Below are positions 44,379 through 53,867 of a stretch of DNA of 64,000 nucleotides, piece after piece (position 1 is the first letter of the stretch; every line of letters starts with the position of its first letter). Location: positions 124,001-188,000 of the forward strand of contig NZ_JANBBF010000013.1 of NCBI RefSeq assembly GCF_024648885.1. Reading direction: 5' to 3'. The position numbers and the translations under genes were made by a program. The stretch comes from Prauserella salsuginis. Its GTDB lineage: Bacteria; Actinomycetota; Actinomycetes; Mycobacteriales; Pseudonocardiaceae. The notes under the pieces are model-generated. The model saw only the letters and a list, made by a program, of their open reading frames with translations, did no database searches and was not told the DNA's origin.

Positions 44379-45922
44379 CCTGGCTGCTCGCACTGATCCT
44401 GCTGCCACTGCTCGGTGCGGTGGCCGTGGCCTTCCTGCGCCGCGACGACCGGCTGGCCATGATCACCGCCTTCGCGGTGTCCATTGTGGAGCTCGTGCTG
44501 ATCCTGCCGTTGTGGCTGAGCTACGACCCGGGCGGCGAACGGCTCCAGCAGGTGTCGTCGCTCGAGTGGATCCCCGCGTTCGGGGTGCACATCTCCTTCG
44601 GTATCGACGGCATCGCACTGCTGATGATCGCCGTGATCGCCCTGCTGGTGCCGGTCGTGATCGCGCTGCTGCGGTCGACCGACAAACTGCCGGAGGGCAA
44701 GGACGTCGGCGGACTGCTGTCGCTGATCCTGCTGCAGCAGGCGCTGACGATCGCCGTGTTCGCGGCGACGGACGTGTTCCTGTTCTACGTGCTGTTCGAG
44801 ATCATGCTCATCCCGATGTACTTCCTCATCGGCGGCTACGGCGGGCCGAGGCGGCAGTACGCGGCGGTGAAGTTCTTCCTCTACTCCTTCCTCGGCGGAC
44901 TGATCATGCTGGCGTCGGCGATCGGCGCCTACTCACTGGCCGCCGACGAACTCGGCGAGGGCACGTTCGACTGGGCCACGCTGGCGGGAGTCGTCAGCGA
45001 GGCGCCGCTCGAGACGCAGATCTGGCTGTTCCTCGGCTTCTTCCTGGCGTTCGCGATCAAGGCGCCGCTGGTGCCGTTCCACACCTGGCTGCCCGACGCG
45101 GCGAGCCAGGCACCGGTGGGCGTGACGGTGCTGCTCGTCGGCGTGCTCGACAAGGTCGGCACGTTCGGCTTCCTGCGCTACAGCCTGCCGATGACACCCG
45201 ACGCGAGCGCCGAACTCGCCCCGGTCGTGCTCGTGCTCGCGGTCGTCGGCGTGATCTACGGTTCGATGCTCGCCGCGGGGCAGACCGACATGCGGCGCTT
45301 CGTGGCGTACGTGTCGATCGCCCACTTCGGATTCATCGCGCTCGGCATCTTCGCCTTCACCCAGCAGGCCGTGGCCGGGTCGGCGACGTACATGCTCAAC
45401 CACAGTCTCGCCACGGGCATGCTGATTCTGGTGCTCGGCATCGTCGCGGGCCGCGGCGGCGACACCCGGATCGACGCCTACGGCGGGATGGCCAAGGTGA
45501 CGCCGGTACTGGCGGCGATGCTGCTGATCGCGGGCCTTTCGGCGTTGTCGCTGCCCGGCACGAACTCGTTCATCAGCGAGTTCCTCGTGCTGCTGGGGGC
45601 GTTCGACACCCGGCCGGCGTACGCGGTCGTCGCCACGGTCGGCATGGTGCTGGCCGCGGCCTACGTGCTGTGGCTCTATCAGCGGATCATGACCGGCCCC
45701 GTGCGCGGCGACGCGATGCTCGCGGCAGCGCCCGGCCCCGGCACGGTGCAGGCCCCGGAGGCGGGCGCCCGCAAGACGATCCGCGACCTGGGCGGACGGG
45801 AGATCGCGGCGCTCGCGCCGCTCGTGGTGCTGATCATCGGGCTCGGCTTCTACCCGAAACCCGTGCTGGACACCGTCAACCCGTCGGTCGAACAGACCAT
45901 CACCGCGGTGCAGGAAAGGTAA
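44375..45922 (+). CDS. nuoM: NuoM, complex I proton-pumping subunit
   Basis: A 515-residue antiporter-like subunit with about 14 helices. Marks: [20 protein letters not shown] (channel Glu), [20 protein letters not shown] (Lys and His of the half channel) and [21 protein letters not shown] short hydrophilic insert ([19 protein letters not shown]) precedes the last helix. It overlaps nuoL and is followed by nuoN after 9 bp. Confidence 0.97.
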   Translation: MTWLLALILLPLLGAVAVAFLRRDDRLAMITAFAVSIVELVLILPLWLSYDPGGERLQQVSSLEWIPAFGVHISFGIDGIALLMIAVIALLVPVVIALLRSTDKLPEGKDVGGLLSLILLQQALTIAVFAATDVFLFYVLFEIMLIPMYFLIGGYGGPRRQYAAVKFFLYSFLGGLIMLASAIGAYSLAADELGEGTFDWATLAGVVSEAPLETQIWLFLGFFLAFAIKAPLVPFHTWLPDAASQAPVGVTVLLVGVLDKVGTFGFLRYSLPMTPDASAELAPVVLVLAVVGVIYGSMLAAGQTDMRRFVAYVSIAHFGFIALGIFAFTQQAVAGSATYMLNHSLATGMLILVLGIVAGRGGDTRIDAYGGMAKVTPVLAAMLLIAGLSALSLPGTNSFISEFLVLLGAFDTRPAYAVVATVGMVLAAAYVLWLYQRIMTGPVRGDAMLAAAPGPGTVQAPEAGARKTIRDLGGREIAALAPLVVLIIGLGFYPKPVLDTVNPSVEQTITAVQER

Positions 45923-45931
45923 CCGGCCATC

Positions 45932-47503
45932 GTGAATCCGTTTCTCGCGCAGCAACTGCAGCCCGTCGAAGCCCCGGGGATCGACTGGGGCGCGATCCTG
46001 CCCATGGTGATCGTGTTCGGCGCCGCGTGCGTCGGGGTGCTGATCGAGGCGTTCGTGCCGAAGCACCAGCGCTGGTCCGGACAGGTCGTGCTGACGCTCG
46101 GTTCGATCGCCGCGGCGGGGATCGCGCTCGGCGCGTACGTGAGCGCACGACCCGAGCACGGCGTGGTCACGATGGGGAGCACGCTGTCGATCGACACGCC
46201 CGCGCTGTTCCTGTGGGGCACGCTGCTCGCACTGAGTGTCGCGGCGGTGCTGATGATCGCCGACCGGTCGGTCGAGCCGGGCGGTTCGTTCGTCGCGCAG
46301 GCCGGCATCGCGCCCGGCACGGTGCAGGACCGCGCACAGGTGCAGTCCACCGGTATGCAGACCGAGGTGTTCCCGCTCGCGCTGTTCGCACTCGGCGGCA
46401 TGATGGCGTTCACCGCGGCCAACGACCTGCTGACGATGTTCATCGCCCTCGAGGTGCTGAGCCTGCCGCTGTACCTGATGTGCGGGCTGGCCCGCAGGCG
46501 GCGGCTGCTGTCGCAGGAAGCGGCGGTCAAGTACTTCTTGCTCGGGGCGTTCGCCAGCGCCTTCTTCCTGTACGGCCTCGCGATGCTGTACGGCTACGCC
46601 GGCTCGGTGAAGCTCGCCGACATCGCCACCGCGTCCGCGGGCACCGACCGCTCGGACACGCTGCTGTTCGCCGGTCTCGGCCTGCTGATGGTCGGCCTGC
46701 TGTTCAAGGGCTCGGTCGGCCCGTTCCACACCTGGACGCCCGACGTCTACCAGGGCGCGCCGACGCCGGTGACGGGCTTCATGGCGGCGTGCACGAAGGT
46801 CGCCGCGTTCGGCGGGATCCTGCGGGTGCTGACCGTGGCGTTCGAGGCGACCAGCTGGGAGTGGCGTGGCGTGCTGTGGGCCGTCGCGATCATCTCGATG
46901 GCCATCGGTGCCGTGCTGGGCCTGACGCAGACCGATCTGAAGCGGATGATCGCCTACTCGTCGATCGCGCACGCCGGGTTCCTGCTCATCGGCACGATGG
47001 CGCTGACCGAGGAGGGCCTGTCCGGCACGCTGTTCTACCTGCTCGCCTACGGGTTCACCACGCTCGCCGCGTTCGGTGTGATCTCGCTGGTGCGGGACTC
47101 CTCCGGCGAGGCGACGCACCTGTCGGCGTGGGCAGGCCTGGCGAAGCGGTCGCCACTGCTGGCAGGCGTGTTCACGTTCCTGCTGCTCGCGCTGGCCGGT
47201 ATTCCGTTGACCAGCGGGTTCGTCGGCAAGTTCGTCGTGTTCTCGGCGGCGCTGTCCGACGGCATGGCCCCGCTGGTGGTGATCGCGCTCGTCTTCAGTG
47301 CAGTGGCGGCGTTCTTCTACCTTCGGGTCGTCGTGCTCATGTACTTCTCCGAGCCTGCGTCCGACGGGCCGACGGTCAGCGTGCCGGGTGCGTTCACCAC
47401 GGCGTCGATCGCGCTGGGCGTGATCATCACGCTGCTGCTGGGCGTGCTGCCGACGTTCGCTCTGGACTGGGCGGGAGCAGGTGGTTTCGCGCTCGGCGGG
47501 TGA
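45932..47503 (+). CDS. nuoN: NuoN, complex I proton-pumping subunit
   Basis: A 523-residue antiporter-like subunit, the last of the operon. Marks: LLTMFIALEVLSLPLYLMCG (channel Glu), GLLFKGSVGPFHTWTPDVYQ (Lys), GAPTPVTGFMAACTKVAAFG and RMIAYSSIAHAGFLLIGTMA. Start GTG 45932 with AAAGG upstream. The absence of a further gene within 140 bp suggests the operon ends here, although no strong hairpin is visible. Confidence 0.96.
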   Translation: MNPFLAQQLQPVEAPGIDWGAILPMVIVFGAACVGVLIEAFVPKHQRWSGQVVLTLGSIAAAGIALGAYVSARPEHGVVTMGSTLSIDTPALFLWGTLLALSVAAVLMIADRSVEPGGSFVAQAGIAPGTVQDRAQVQSTGMQTEVFPLALFALGGMMAFTAANDLLTMFIALEVLSLPLYLMCGLARRRRLLSQEAAVKYFLLGAFASAFFLYGLAMLYGYAGSVKLADIATASAGTDRSDTLLFAGLGLLMVGLLFKGSVGPFHTWTPDVYQGAPTPVTGFMAACTKVAAFGGILRVLTVAFEATSWEWRGVLWAVAIISMAIGAVLGLTQTDLKRMIAYSSIAHAGFLLIGTMALTEEGLSGTLFYLLAYGFTTLAAFGVISLVRDSSGEATHLSAWAGLAKRSPLLAGVFTFLLLALAGIPLTSGFVGKFVVFSAALSDGMAPLVVIALVFSAVAAFFYLRVVVLMYFSEPASDGPTVSVPGAFTTASIALGVIITLLLGVLPTFALDWAGAGGFALGG

Positions 47504-47644
47504 CCGCGGCGCGCCGGTGATGCGGGCGGTGTCGACGGTCACGTCTGAGCAGGGCTGATGCGTGATCGCCCGGTGAGGACTTGCCAGTAGGCTGGGGCCG
47601 GTTTTGACCGGACGCCCGACCCGGCGCCCGGAGGAGAACCGGCC

Positions 47645-48706
47645 GTGGAACCCAGTGCCGAGAGGGCGGAGCGAGCAGTGTCAGTGCGTGACGGCGCCAT
47701 CGAGGAACTGCGCGCCTCAGTCGGGCTGCAGATCGACGACGAAGCGCTGCTGACCGACCTCGCGGGCGGTCTGGGCGCGGTGGAGCAGCTGCTGCGGGAG
47801 GTCGTCCGCAGCGACGTCGCAGCGGTCAACGAGGCAGCCCGGCACCTGGTGGAAGCCGGGGGCAAACGTTTTCGTCCACTGTTCACGCTGCTGGCGGGAC
47901 AGTTCGGCACGGCAGGTGAGGATGCGCGCGAGGGCGTGGTCACCGCCGCCGCGGCCGTCGAGCTCGTCCACCTGGCGACGCTGTACCACGACGACGTCAT
48001 GGACGAGGCGACGATGCGCCGCGGTGCGGAGAGCGTCAACGCCCGCTGGGACAACACGGTCGCGATCCTCACCGGCGACTTCCTGTTCGCGCACGCCTCC
48101 CGGCTGGTCGCCGACCTGGGCACCGACGCGGCGCGCATCATCGCCGAGACGTTCGGCGAGCTGGTCACGGGCCAGATGCGCGAAACGGTCGGCCCCGGCG
48201 AGGGCGAGGACCCGATCGAGCACTACCTGACCGTGATCGGGCAGAAGACGGGGTCGCTGATCGCCACGTCGGGCCGGTTCGGCGGCATGCTGTCGGACGC
48301 GTCGGCGGAGCACATCGAGGCGCTGCGGCGGTTCGGCGACCTCATCGGCACGGCGTTCCAGATCTCGGACGACATCATCGACATCGACTCGCCGTCGGCC
48401 GAGTCGGGGAAGTCGCAGGGCACGGACCTGCGTGAAGGTGTGAAGACGCTGCCGATGCTCTACGAACTCGCCGAGGACCGGCCCGATCCGCGGCTCACGG
48501 AGCTGCTCAGCGGCCCGATCACCGACGACGCCGAGGTCGGCGAGGCGTTGACACTGTTGCGTTCATCGCGTGGCCTGGAACGCGCACGCACCACTCTTTC
48601 AGGCTACGCTCAGCGCGCGAGGACGGAGCTGGAGGCATTGCCGCCGACTCCGGCGCGGGATGCCTGCGAATCGGTCGCCGATTACCTCGTCGCACGCACC
48701 CACTGA
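47645..48706 (+). CDS. grcC1: Polyprenyl diphosphate synthase (GrcC-type)
   Basis: A 353-residue trans-isoprenyl diphosphate synthase that makes the side chain attached by MenA. First Asp-rich motif region: LATLYHDDVMDEATMRRG; second: FQISDDIIDIDSPSAESGKS. GGKRFRPLFTLLAG carries the Lys-Arg pair binding isopentenyl diphosphate. Product length is set by residues ahead of the first motif and cannot be read here. GTG 47645 follows GGAGGAGAA. It is the counterpart of Rv0562, which neighbours menJ in mycobacteria. Confidence 0.9.
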   Translation: MEPSAERAERAVSVRDGAIEELRASVGLQIDDEALLTDLAGGLGAVEQLLREVVRSDVAAVNEAARHLVEAGGKRFRPLFTLLAGQFGTAGEDAREGVVTAAAAVELVHLATLYHDDVMDEATMRRGAESVNARWDNTVAILTGDFLFAHASRLVADLGTDAARIIAETFGELVTGQMRETVGPGEGEDPIEHYLTVIGQKTGSLIATSGRFGGMLSDASAEHIEALRRFGDLIGTAFQISDDIIDIDSPSAESGKSQGTDLREGVKTLPMLYELAEDRPDPRLTELLSGPITDDAEVGEALTLLRSSRGLERARTTLSGYAQRARTELEALPPTPARDACESVADYLVARTH

Positions 48707-48723
48707 GGGAGGACACCGCACCA

Positions 48724-50970
48724 ATGTCCATTTTCGGGCAGGTCTGGGTGTTCAGCGCGATCGCTTTCGTGCTGGGCGCCTTCCTGGCCTGGGTTTTCCT
48801 GGTTCGGCCCGCGCGTAAGCAGATCAGGAGCCTCGAGGAGAGACTCGTGGCCCGCGAGGCCGACCTCCGCCGAATCTCCGAACCCGCGCTCGGCGCGGCC
48901 GGTACGGCGCAGACGCGGACAGAGCGCAGTGATCCGTTCAGCGACGCCGACGAAGCCCTGGCCGGCACCGGTGGATACGGGGGCGGCCCGGATGTGGACG
49001 TGCCCGGTGAGCCGGAGCCCGAGACGTCGTGGCTCGAACGTGACAGCCTCGGCGGCGCCTACGCGGGCGGCGGTTATGCCGGTGGCGGTTACGGGGACCA
49101 GGCCGACGACTTCGACCTGGCCGACCGGCCGGACGACCTGGAGATCCCCGGTGATTCCGGCGACCGGCACGCCCACGACGCCGGATACTCCGACACGTAC
49201 CGTGCCTTCGCCGGCGACGACCGGTACGACGATGCCGGGTACGACGATGCCGGGTACGACGACCGTGGCGGTTCGGGTGAGCCGGACGGCGCCGACGACG
49301 TGGACGCCGCCCTCCGTCGCGTCGCCGAGCGCGACACCCACGACGGTTACGGCCACGACGGTTACGGCTATGGCGGTTACGGCTATGACGGCGAGAACCG
49401 TGACGACGAGGACCGTGACGACGAGGGCCGGTTCGGCGAAGGGTACGACGACCGGACGCAGTACATGGCCGTCGACCGGGGTGCCGCCGATGACGCGCCG
49501 GTCTCGTCGGTCCTCGACCCGGACGAGATGCGCAGCGTCCCCGGCGACGCCGGTGCCGATGCGGCCGAGTCCGAGTCGACTGGGCTGATCGGCCCGGACG
49601 ACCGGTCCGGCACGGGTGAGGCCGACGACGCGCGTGCGTCCGAGGCGAACGAGACGGGCCCCGCGACGGCCGACGACCCCGGGACGGGCCCGACCGGCAC
49701 GTCCGCGGCGGCGGACCCCGCGCTGCACCTCGGCGCGCCGTTCCGGCCCGTCACATCGTTCGATGCGACCACCGAGCTTCCCGTCGGTGCTTTTCAGGAC
49801 CGCGAACTCCAGGACAGTGGCCTCCAGGGCGGTGGCCTCCAGGGCGGTGGCCTCCAGAGCGGTGGCGTCGACGACACCACGGGCGCCGGCCGGCAGGACC
49901 CGGCCGCGGGGGATCGGGACCGCGGTTCCGACGAGAGCGACTCCGGACCGGCGACGGGCCGGTCCGAACGGCCGGGAAGCCTGTTCGAACCGACCCCGGC
50001 CGGCGGCACCGGTGGCGCGGACGCCCCCGACGCCGGTGTCTCCGGAGCAACAGCCCCGGCTTCCGGCCACGTCGATGCCGATGACACGGCCGCGGCGGGC
50101 ACTGTGGAGTCTGCGGCGGGCGCTGCGGAGTCTGCGGCGGGCACTGTGGAGCCGGCGGCGGGCACTGTGGAGCCGGCGGCTGGAGTTGCGGAGCCGGCGG
50201 CAAGCACGGCGGACCCCGTGGCCGGAGCCGCGGAGTCGGTGGCTGGAGCCGCGGCGTCGAACGGGTCGGCGGCTGACCCCGAGGATCCGCCCGCGTACGC
50301 GTTCGGCGGACCGGGTGCGGGTCCCGACGAGGACCCGGCCGAGTCCACGAATGTGCTGCCGAAGCGCACGCCGCGGCAGCGACCGCCGGGCGGGTTCGAC
50401 GCACCGAAGCCCATCCAGCCGTCGATGCGGGCGATCACCCGCAGGGAGCCGGACACGGGTGCGCAGCAGAGCGGTTCGCTGTTCGAACCGACCTCGCCGG
50501 GGGACTCGGCCTCGTCCGAGCCGGCAGCCGAACCCGCCACCGACGTGGCATCCCAGACCGGACAGGCACCGCCCGAATCGCAGCAGCTGACGAAGTTCGT
50601 CACGCCGAGCGGGCAGGTGCCCACCGGTGACGAGGCGGTGTCCGGGCAGCTCACCTCCGACGAGGCAGGCGCGCACGAGGCAGGCGCAGGCCAGGCCGGT
50701 GCGGTTCAGGGCTCCGTGTCCGCCGAGGGCGCGGACACGGGAGGAGCCGACGGAGCGGACGCCGAGGCGAGGCCGGGTCCGTTCGGCCCGGGCTCGGCGA
50801 TGCCGTTGCCCGGCGGTGGCAGCCCGTCGCCGGAGTTCACGGTGAAGGCGAGCGTCACGGCGCTGCGGTATGTCACGGACGCCTCGCCGCAGTACCCGCG
50901 CATGGTCGCCGAGGTCTGGTTCCGCAGCCCCGCAGACGCCGAACGCGTCGGCTTCCGCCCGCTCACCTGA
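48724..50970 (+). CDS. Long low-complexity membrane protein with sunset-type C-terminus
   Basis: A 748-residue protein. An N-terminal membrane helix (FGQVWVFSAIAFVLGAFLAW) and a short coiled coil (KQIRSLEERLVAREADLRRI) resemble the ArfC/sunset group. About 600 residues of Gly/Asp/Ala/Glu-rich low complexity follow, with DNA-level tandem repeats (7-residue units around 49220-49260 and 49810-49860; AAGTVEPAAGTVEPAAG around 50100-50230). The last 55 residues are a compact, conserved-type domain: MPLPGGGSPSPEFTVKASVT and MVAEVWFRSPADAERVGFRP, the sunset-like ending of actinomycete envelope proteins. Function unknown. Starts 18 bp after the polyprenyl synthase. Confidence 0.7.
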   Translation: MSIFGQVWVFSAIAFVLGAFLAWVFLVRPARKQIRSLEERLVAREADLRRISEPALGAAGTAQTRTERSDPFSDADEALAGTGGYGGGPDVDVPGEPEPETSWLERDSLGGAYAGGGYAGGGYGDQADDFDLADRPDDLEIPGDSGDRHAHDAGYSDTYRAFAGDDRYDDAGYDDAGYDDRGGSGEPDGADDVDAALRRVAERDTHDGYGHDGYGYGGYGYDGENRDDEDRDDEGRFGEGYDDRTQYMAVDRGAADDAPVSSVLDPDEMRSVPGDAGADAAESESTGLIGPDDRSGTGEADDARASEANETGPATADDPGTGPTGTSAAADPALHLGAPFRPVTSFDATTELPVGAFQDRELQDSGLQGGGLQGGGLQSGGVDDTTGAGRQDPAAGDRDRGSDESDSGPATGRSERPGSLFEPTPAGGTGGADAPDAGVSGATAPASGHVDADDTAAAGTVESAAGAAESAAGTVEPAAGTVEPAAGVAEPAASTADPVAGAAESVAGAAASNGSAADPEDPPAYAFGGPGAGPDEDPAESTNVLPKRTPRQRPPGGFDAPKPIQPSMRAITRREPDTGAQQSGSLFEPTSPGDSASSEPAAEPATDVASQTGQAPPESQQLTKFVTPSGQVPTGDEAVSGQLTSDEAGAHEAGAGQAGAVQGSVSAEGADTGGADGADAEARPGPFGPGSAMPLPGGGSPSPEFTVKASVTALRYVTDASPQYPRMVAEVWFRSPADAERVGFRPLT

Positions 50971-51492
50971 CGACGGTCACGCGCGGGGCGAACGCAACCG
51001 CGAGGCGCCGGTCCACTGCCACGAGCCGTCGCCGGTTCCGCTGTGACCCGGAACCGGCGACGGCGTCGGCGCGGAAAGGCTCGAGCGTCTGCTGATCCAG
51101 GGCCAGGCGGAGCGGCTTTCGAAAGGGGGCTGCCGGACACGTTCCGGCGGCCCCCTTCGTCGTATCGGCCTCGTCGCGCGGGAGCATGCGTCCGCGCTGT
51201 TTCCGCCCGCGTGGCTATGGGTACGACAGGCTCGCGTGCCATCGAGGAGTACTTCGGCGAGGAGGTCGACAAACGGATCGACTATGCCCTGAGCCGCACC
51301 GCGGGTATCCGGAATGGTGGAGCCGAGCGCACTCCGATCCAGACGCCGTCCCCGTCCGCCGCCGCAGAAGCCGTGCGGAAGGCGCGCGCAGAGGCGGATC
51401 CGGAGACGGAACCGACGACCACGCCGAACCGCACCGAGAGACGGCCAGGCGCCGTGTGCACAGGTCGGACGTCCCGATCGTCAGGAGGAGAC
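50971..51492. other. Spacer with terminator and an orphan open stretch
   Basis: 520 bp. It contains the terminator at 51123-51157. From ATG 51214 a frame starting MGTTGSRAIEEYFGEEVDKR stays open straight into the SDR gene without a stop; its first ~30 codons look protein-like, the rest does not. No ribosome site precedes it. Confidence 0.45.
51123..51157. terminator. Strong hairpin downstream of the sunset-type gene
   Basis: AAGGGGGCTGCCGGA pairs with TCCGGCGGCCCCCTT (14 Watson-Crick pairs and one G-U) around CACGT. It lies 150 bp after the upstream stop codon. Confidence 0.75.
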
Positions 51493-52356
51493 ATGAGCAC
51501 CAGCCCCGAGGACTCGCCCCCGCCGCAGCAGCAGGACCCGCCCGGCGGCAGCGGTGGGCTGGACCCGCAGCCGCGGGACGAGATGCGTGACTGGACCGGC
51601 CGTGGCCTGCTCACCGGGAAGGTCGCGCTGGTCACCGGCGGTGACTCCGGGATCGGCCGAGCCGTCTGCGCGGCCTTCGCCAAGGAGGGTGCCGACGTGG
51701 CGCTGGCGTACCTGTCCGAGGACGGCGATGCCGAACACACGGCGTCACTCGTGCGGGAGCAGGGGTGCCGTTGCCTGACGTTGCGCGGCGACCTCGGCGA
51801 CGCTCACCACTGCGTGGACGTCGTCGAGCGCACTGTCGGCGAACTCGGCTGGCTCGACGTCGTGGTGAACAACGTGGCCACGCAGGAGCCCTTCGACCGG
51901 CCGGACGACATCGGCGACGAGCAGTGGTTGCGCACTTTCGAGGTGAACATCCACAGCTTCTTCCGGGTCACCAAGGCGGCGCTGCCGCACCTCGGCTCCG
52001 GGTCGGCGATCATCAACACGGGTTCGGTGAACGGCCTGCGCGGCAACAAGAAGCTCATCGACTACTCGGCCACCAAGGGGGCGGTGCAGTCGTTGACGTA
52101 TTCGCTTGCCCAGTCCTTGATGGACCGCGGCATCCGGGTCAACTGCGTCGCACCGGGTCCGGTGTGGACGCCCCTGATCCCGGCCACGATGCCGGAGGAG
52201 AAGGTGGAGAACTTCGGCGAGCAGGCGCCGATGGGACGGGCCGCGGACCCGGACGAGATCGCACCCTCGTACGTGTTCTTCGCCGCGAACCAGCTGTCGT
52301 CGTACTACACGGGCGAAGTGCTGGCCCCGGTCGGTGGCGAGACCATGCCCGGCTAG
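51493..52356 (+). CDS. SDR oxidoreductase, general-stress-protein-39 type
   Basis: A 287-residue short-chain dehydrogenase with the extended N-terminus (PPQQQDPPGGSGG, then DEMRDWTGRGLLTGKVALVT) of the YhdF/YdaD general stress proteins. NAD(P) loop: VTGGDSGIGRAVCAAFAKEG; active site: IINTGSVNGLRG (Ser), IDYSATKGAVQSL (Tyr and Lys). The C-terminal SSYYTGEVLAPVGGETMPG is typical of this subgroup. The substrate is unknown. ATG 51493 follows AGGAGGAGAC. Its stop TAG lies within CTAG, which is also the stop of the convergent ndh gene. Confidence 0.88.
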   Translation: MSTSPEDSPPPQQQDPPGGSGGLDPQPRDEMRDWTGRGLLTGKVALVTGGDSGIGRAVCAAFAKEGADVALAYLSEDGDAEHTASLVREQGCRCLTLRGDLGDAHHCVDVVERTVGELGWLDVVVNNVATQEPFDRPDDIGDEQWLRTFEVNIHSFFRVTKAALPHLGSGSAIINTGSVNGLRGNKKLIDYSATKGAVQSLTYSLAQSLMDRGIRVNCVAPGPVWTPLIPATMPEEKVENFGEQAPMGRAADPDEIAPSYVFFAANQLSSYYTGEVLAPVGGETMPG

Positions 52357-53711
52357 GACCGGGCCTCGCCGCCGGGGTTCGCTTCGGCCTCGGCGTTCGC
52401 CCGCTCCGAGCGCAGATCCGGCAGTTCGGGGGAGGCCGTGTCCAGCGGCACGGTTCCGGAGCGGACCAACCCGAGTTGCACGCGAGGCCGGGTCGCGACC
52501 GCGTCCAGAGCCCAGTCGATGGCGACCCGCAGCCGATTGGTCGGCATGGCCGCCAGGTGATACCCGCGCGTGACCGTCTTGGCAGGCAGCCCGGAGAGCG
52601 GTATGTGCAACGGGTTCGCGGCGGCCTTGCCGGCACCGAGGTCCACGACGAAACCGAGGTCGCGGTGCCGGTAGGCGGCGAACGTTCCGTGTCCCAGCGA
52701 GGCGAGGACGTTGCGGGCGGCCAGCTTTCCCTGCCGGACGGCGTGCTGGGCGGTCATCGGGGTGAGTCGTTCCGGGTGGTGGGGATCGGTGACCGCGGCG
52801 GCGTCGCCGCACGCGAACACATGAGGGTAGGAGGGCACCGACAGGTGTTTGTCGACCACGAGCCTGCCCTGCTGGGTTTCCAGGCCGAGGGATTCCACGA
52901 GCGGATCGGGACGGACGCCGACGCACCAGACCAGCGACCGTGTGCGGACGAACTGATCGTTGCTGAGCGTGACGCCTTCCTCCGTGCTCTCGGTGATCGA
53001 CGTTTCCGTCAGGATCTCGACTCCCCGCTCCCGGAGGACATCGTCCGCCGTGCGTGACAGCCGCCGGTCGAGCTCGGGCAGTACGCGCGGCGCGAGGTCC
53101 AGTAGCTTCCAGCGCATCGGCTGATCGCGCAGTTCCGGGTGTCGCGCGGCCAACGTCTCGGTGAACGACGGGCCCTGCGCGGCGACCTCGGTTCCGGTGT
53201 AGCCGGCGCCGACCACGACGAAGGTGCAGCGAGCGTCGCGCTCCTGCGGGTCGTCGGTCATGGCCGCCAGTTCGATCTGCCGCGTCACGTGGTCTCGGAA
53301 GTACAGCGCCTCGGGGATGCCCCGGAAGCCGTGCCCGTGCTTGGCCACTCCCGGGATGGGCAGCAGCTTGTTGACACTGCCGGCGGCCAGCACCAGCCGG
53401 TCGAAGGACAACGAGTCCGCGTTGCCCTCGGGGTCGTCGTAGGACAGTTCCTGCCGATCCGGGTCGATCGTGGTGACGTTCCCGAGGACCAGTCGCACGT
53501 TCGGCAGCGTTCCCGGCAGCGAGATCGTGATCGAGCGCGGGTCGACGATCCCCGATCCCACCTCAGGCAGGAGCGGAACGTACAGGAAGTAGTCGGTGGG
53601 GTTGACGAGAACGATCTCGATCTCGTCGTGATCCACATTCTTCGTCAGGTGCTGCGCAGCGTGATAGCCCGCGAATCCGCCACCGACGATCACCACTCGG
53701 GTTCGTGCCAT
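52353..53711 (-). CDS. ndh: Type II NADH:quinone oxidoreductase (Ndh-like)
   Basis: A 452-residue single-subunit flavoprotein. FAD loop VVIVGGGFAGYHAAQHLTKN, NADH loop CTFVVVGAGYTGTEVAAQG, and the second FAD motif HVFACGDAAAVTDPHHPERL before AQHAVRQGKLAARN. This is the NDH-2 layout; the enzyme passes electrons from NADH to menaquinone without pumping. A C-terminal amphipathic part (YHLAAMPTNRLRVAIDWALD) would tie it to the membrane. It backs up the nuo operon upstream. Reading start: ATG 53711. Convergent with the SDR gene; the stop codons share CTAG at 52353-52356. Confidence 0.85.
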   Translation of the reverse strand: MARTRVVIVGGGFAGYHAAQHLTKNVDHDEIEIVLVNPTDYFLYVPLLPEVGSGIVDPRSITISLPGTLPNVRLVLGNVTTIDPDRQELSYDDPEGNADSLSFDRLVLAAGSVNKLLPIPGVAKHGHGFRGIPEALYFRDHVTRQIELAAMTDDPQERDARCTFVVVGAGYTGTEVAAQGPSFTETLAARHPELRDQPMRWKLLDLAPRVLPELDRRLSRTADDVLRERGVEILTETSITESTEEGVTLSNDQFVRTRSLVWCVGVRPDPLVESLGLETQQGRLVVDKHLSVPSYPHVFACGDAAAVTDPHHPERLTPMTAQHAVRQGKLAARNVLASLGHGTFAAYRHRDLGFVVDLGAGKAAANPLHIPLSGLPAKTVTRGYHLAAMPTNRLRVAIDWALDAVATRPRVQLGLVRSGTVPLDTASPELPDLRSERANAEAEANPGGEARS

Positions 53712-53812
53712 CGGCGCCCCTTCGACGAGTCAGTGTGCGGCCCGAGTCCTTCCCGGTCCGCACTTCGGCGAAACCGGCTCTACGCGGGCGGCGTGCTCGA
53801 CGACGGGACAGC

Positions 53813-53852
53813 CGAGGGCCCCGTCGGCCGGTATCGGCCGACGGGGCCCTCG
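53813..53852. terminator. 18-bp perfect hairpin after korB
   Basis: CGAGGGCCCCGTCGGCCG pairs perfectly with CGGCCGACGGGGCCCTCG around the loop GTAT. It starts 16 bases beyond the korB stop on the minus strand. Confidence 0.85.
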
Positions 53853-53867
53853 CCCGTGTCCGTGACG

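Noticed and set aside
44512-47542. Thousand-codon open frames on both strands over nuoM and nuoN
   Set aside because: Composition is Arg/His/Gly-rich and lacks membrane or domain pattern, while the nuo frames are full length with all key residues.
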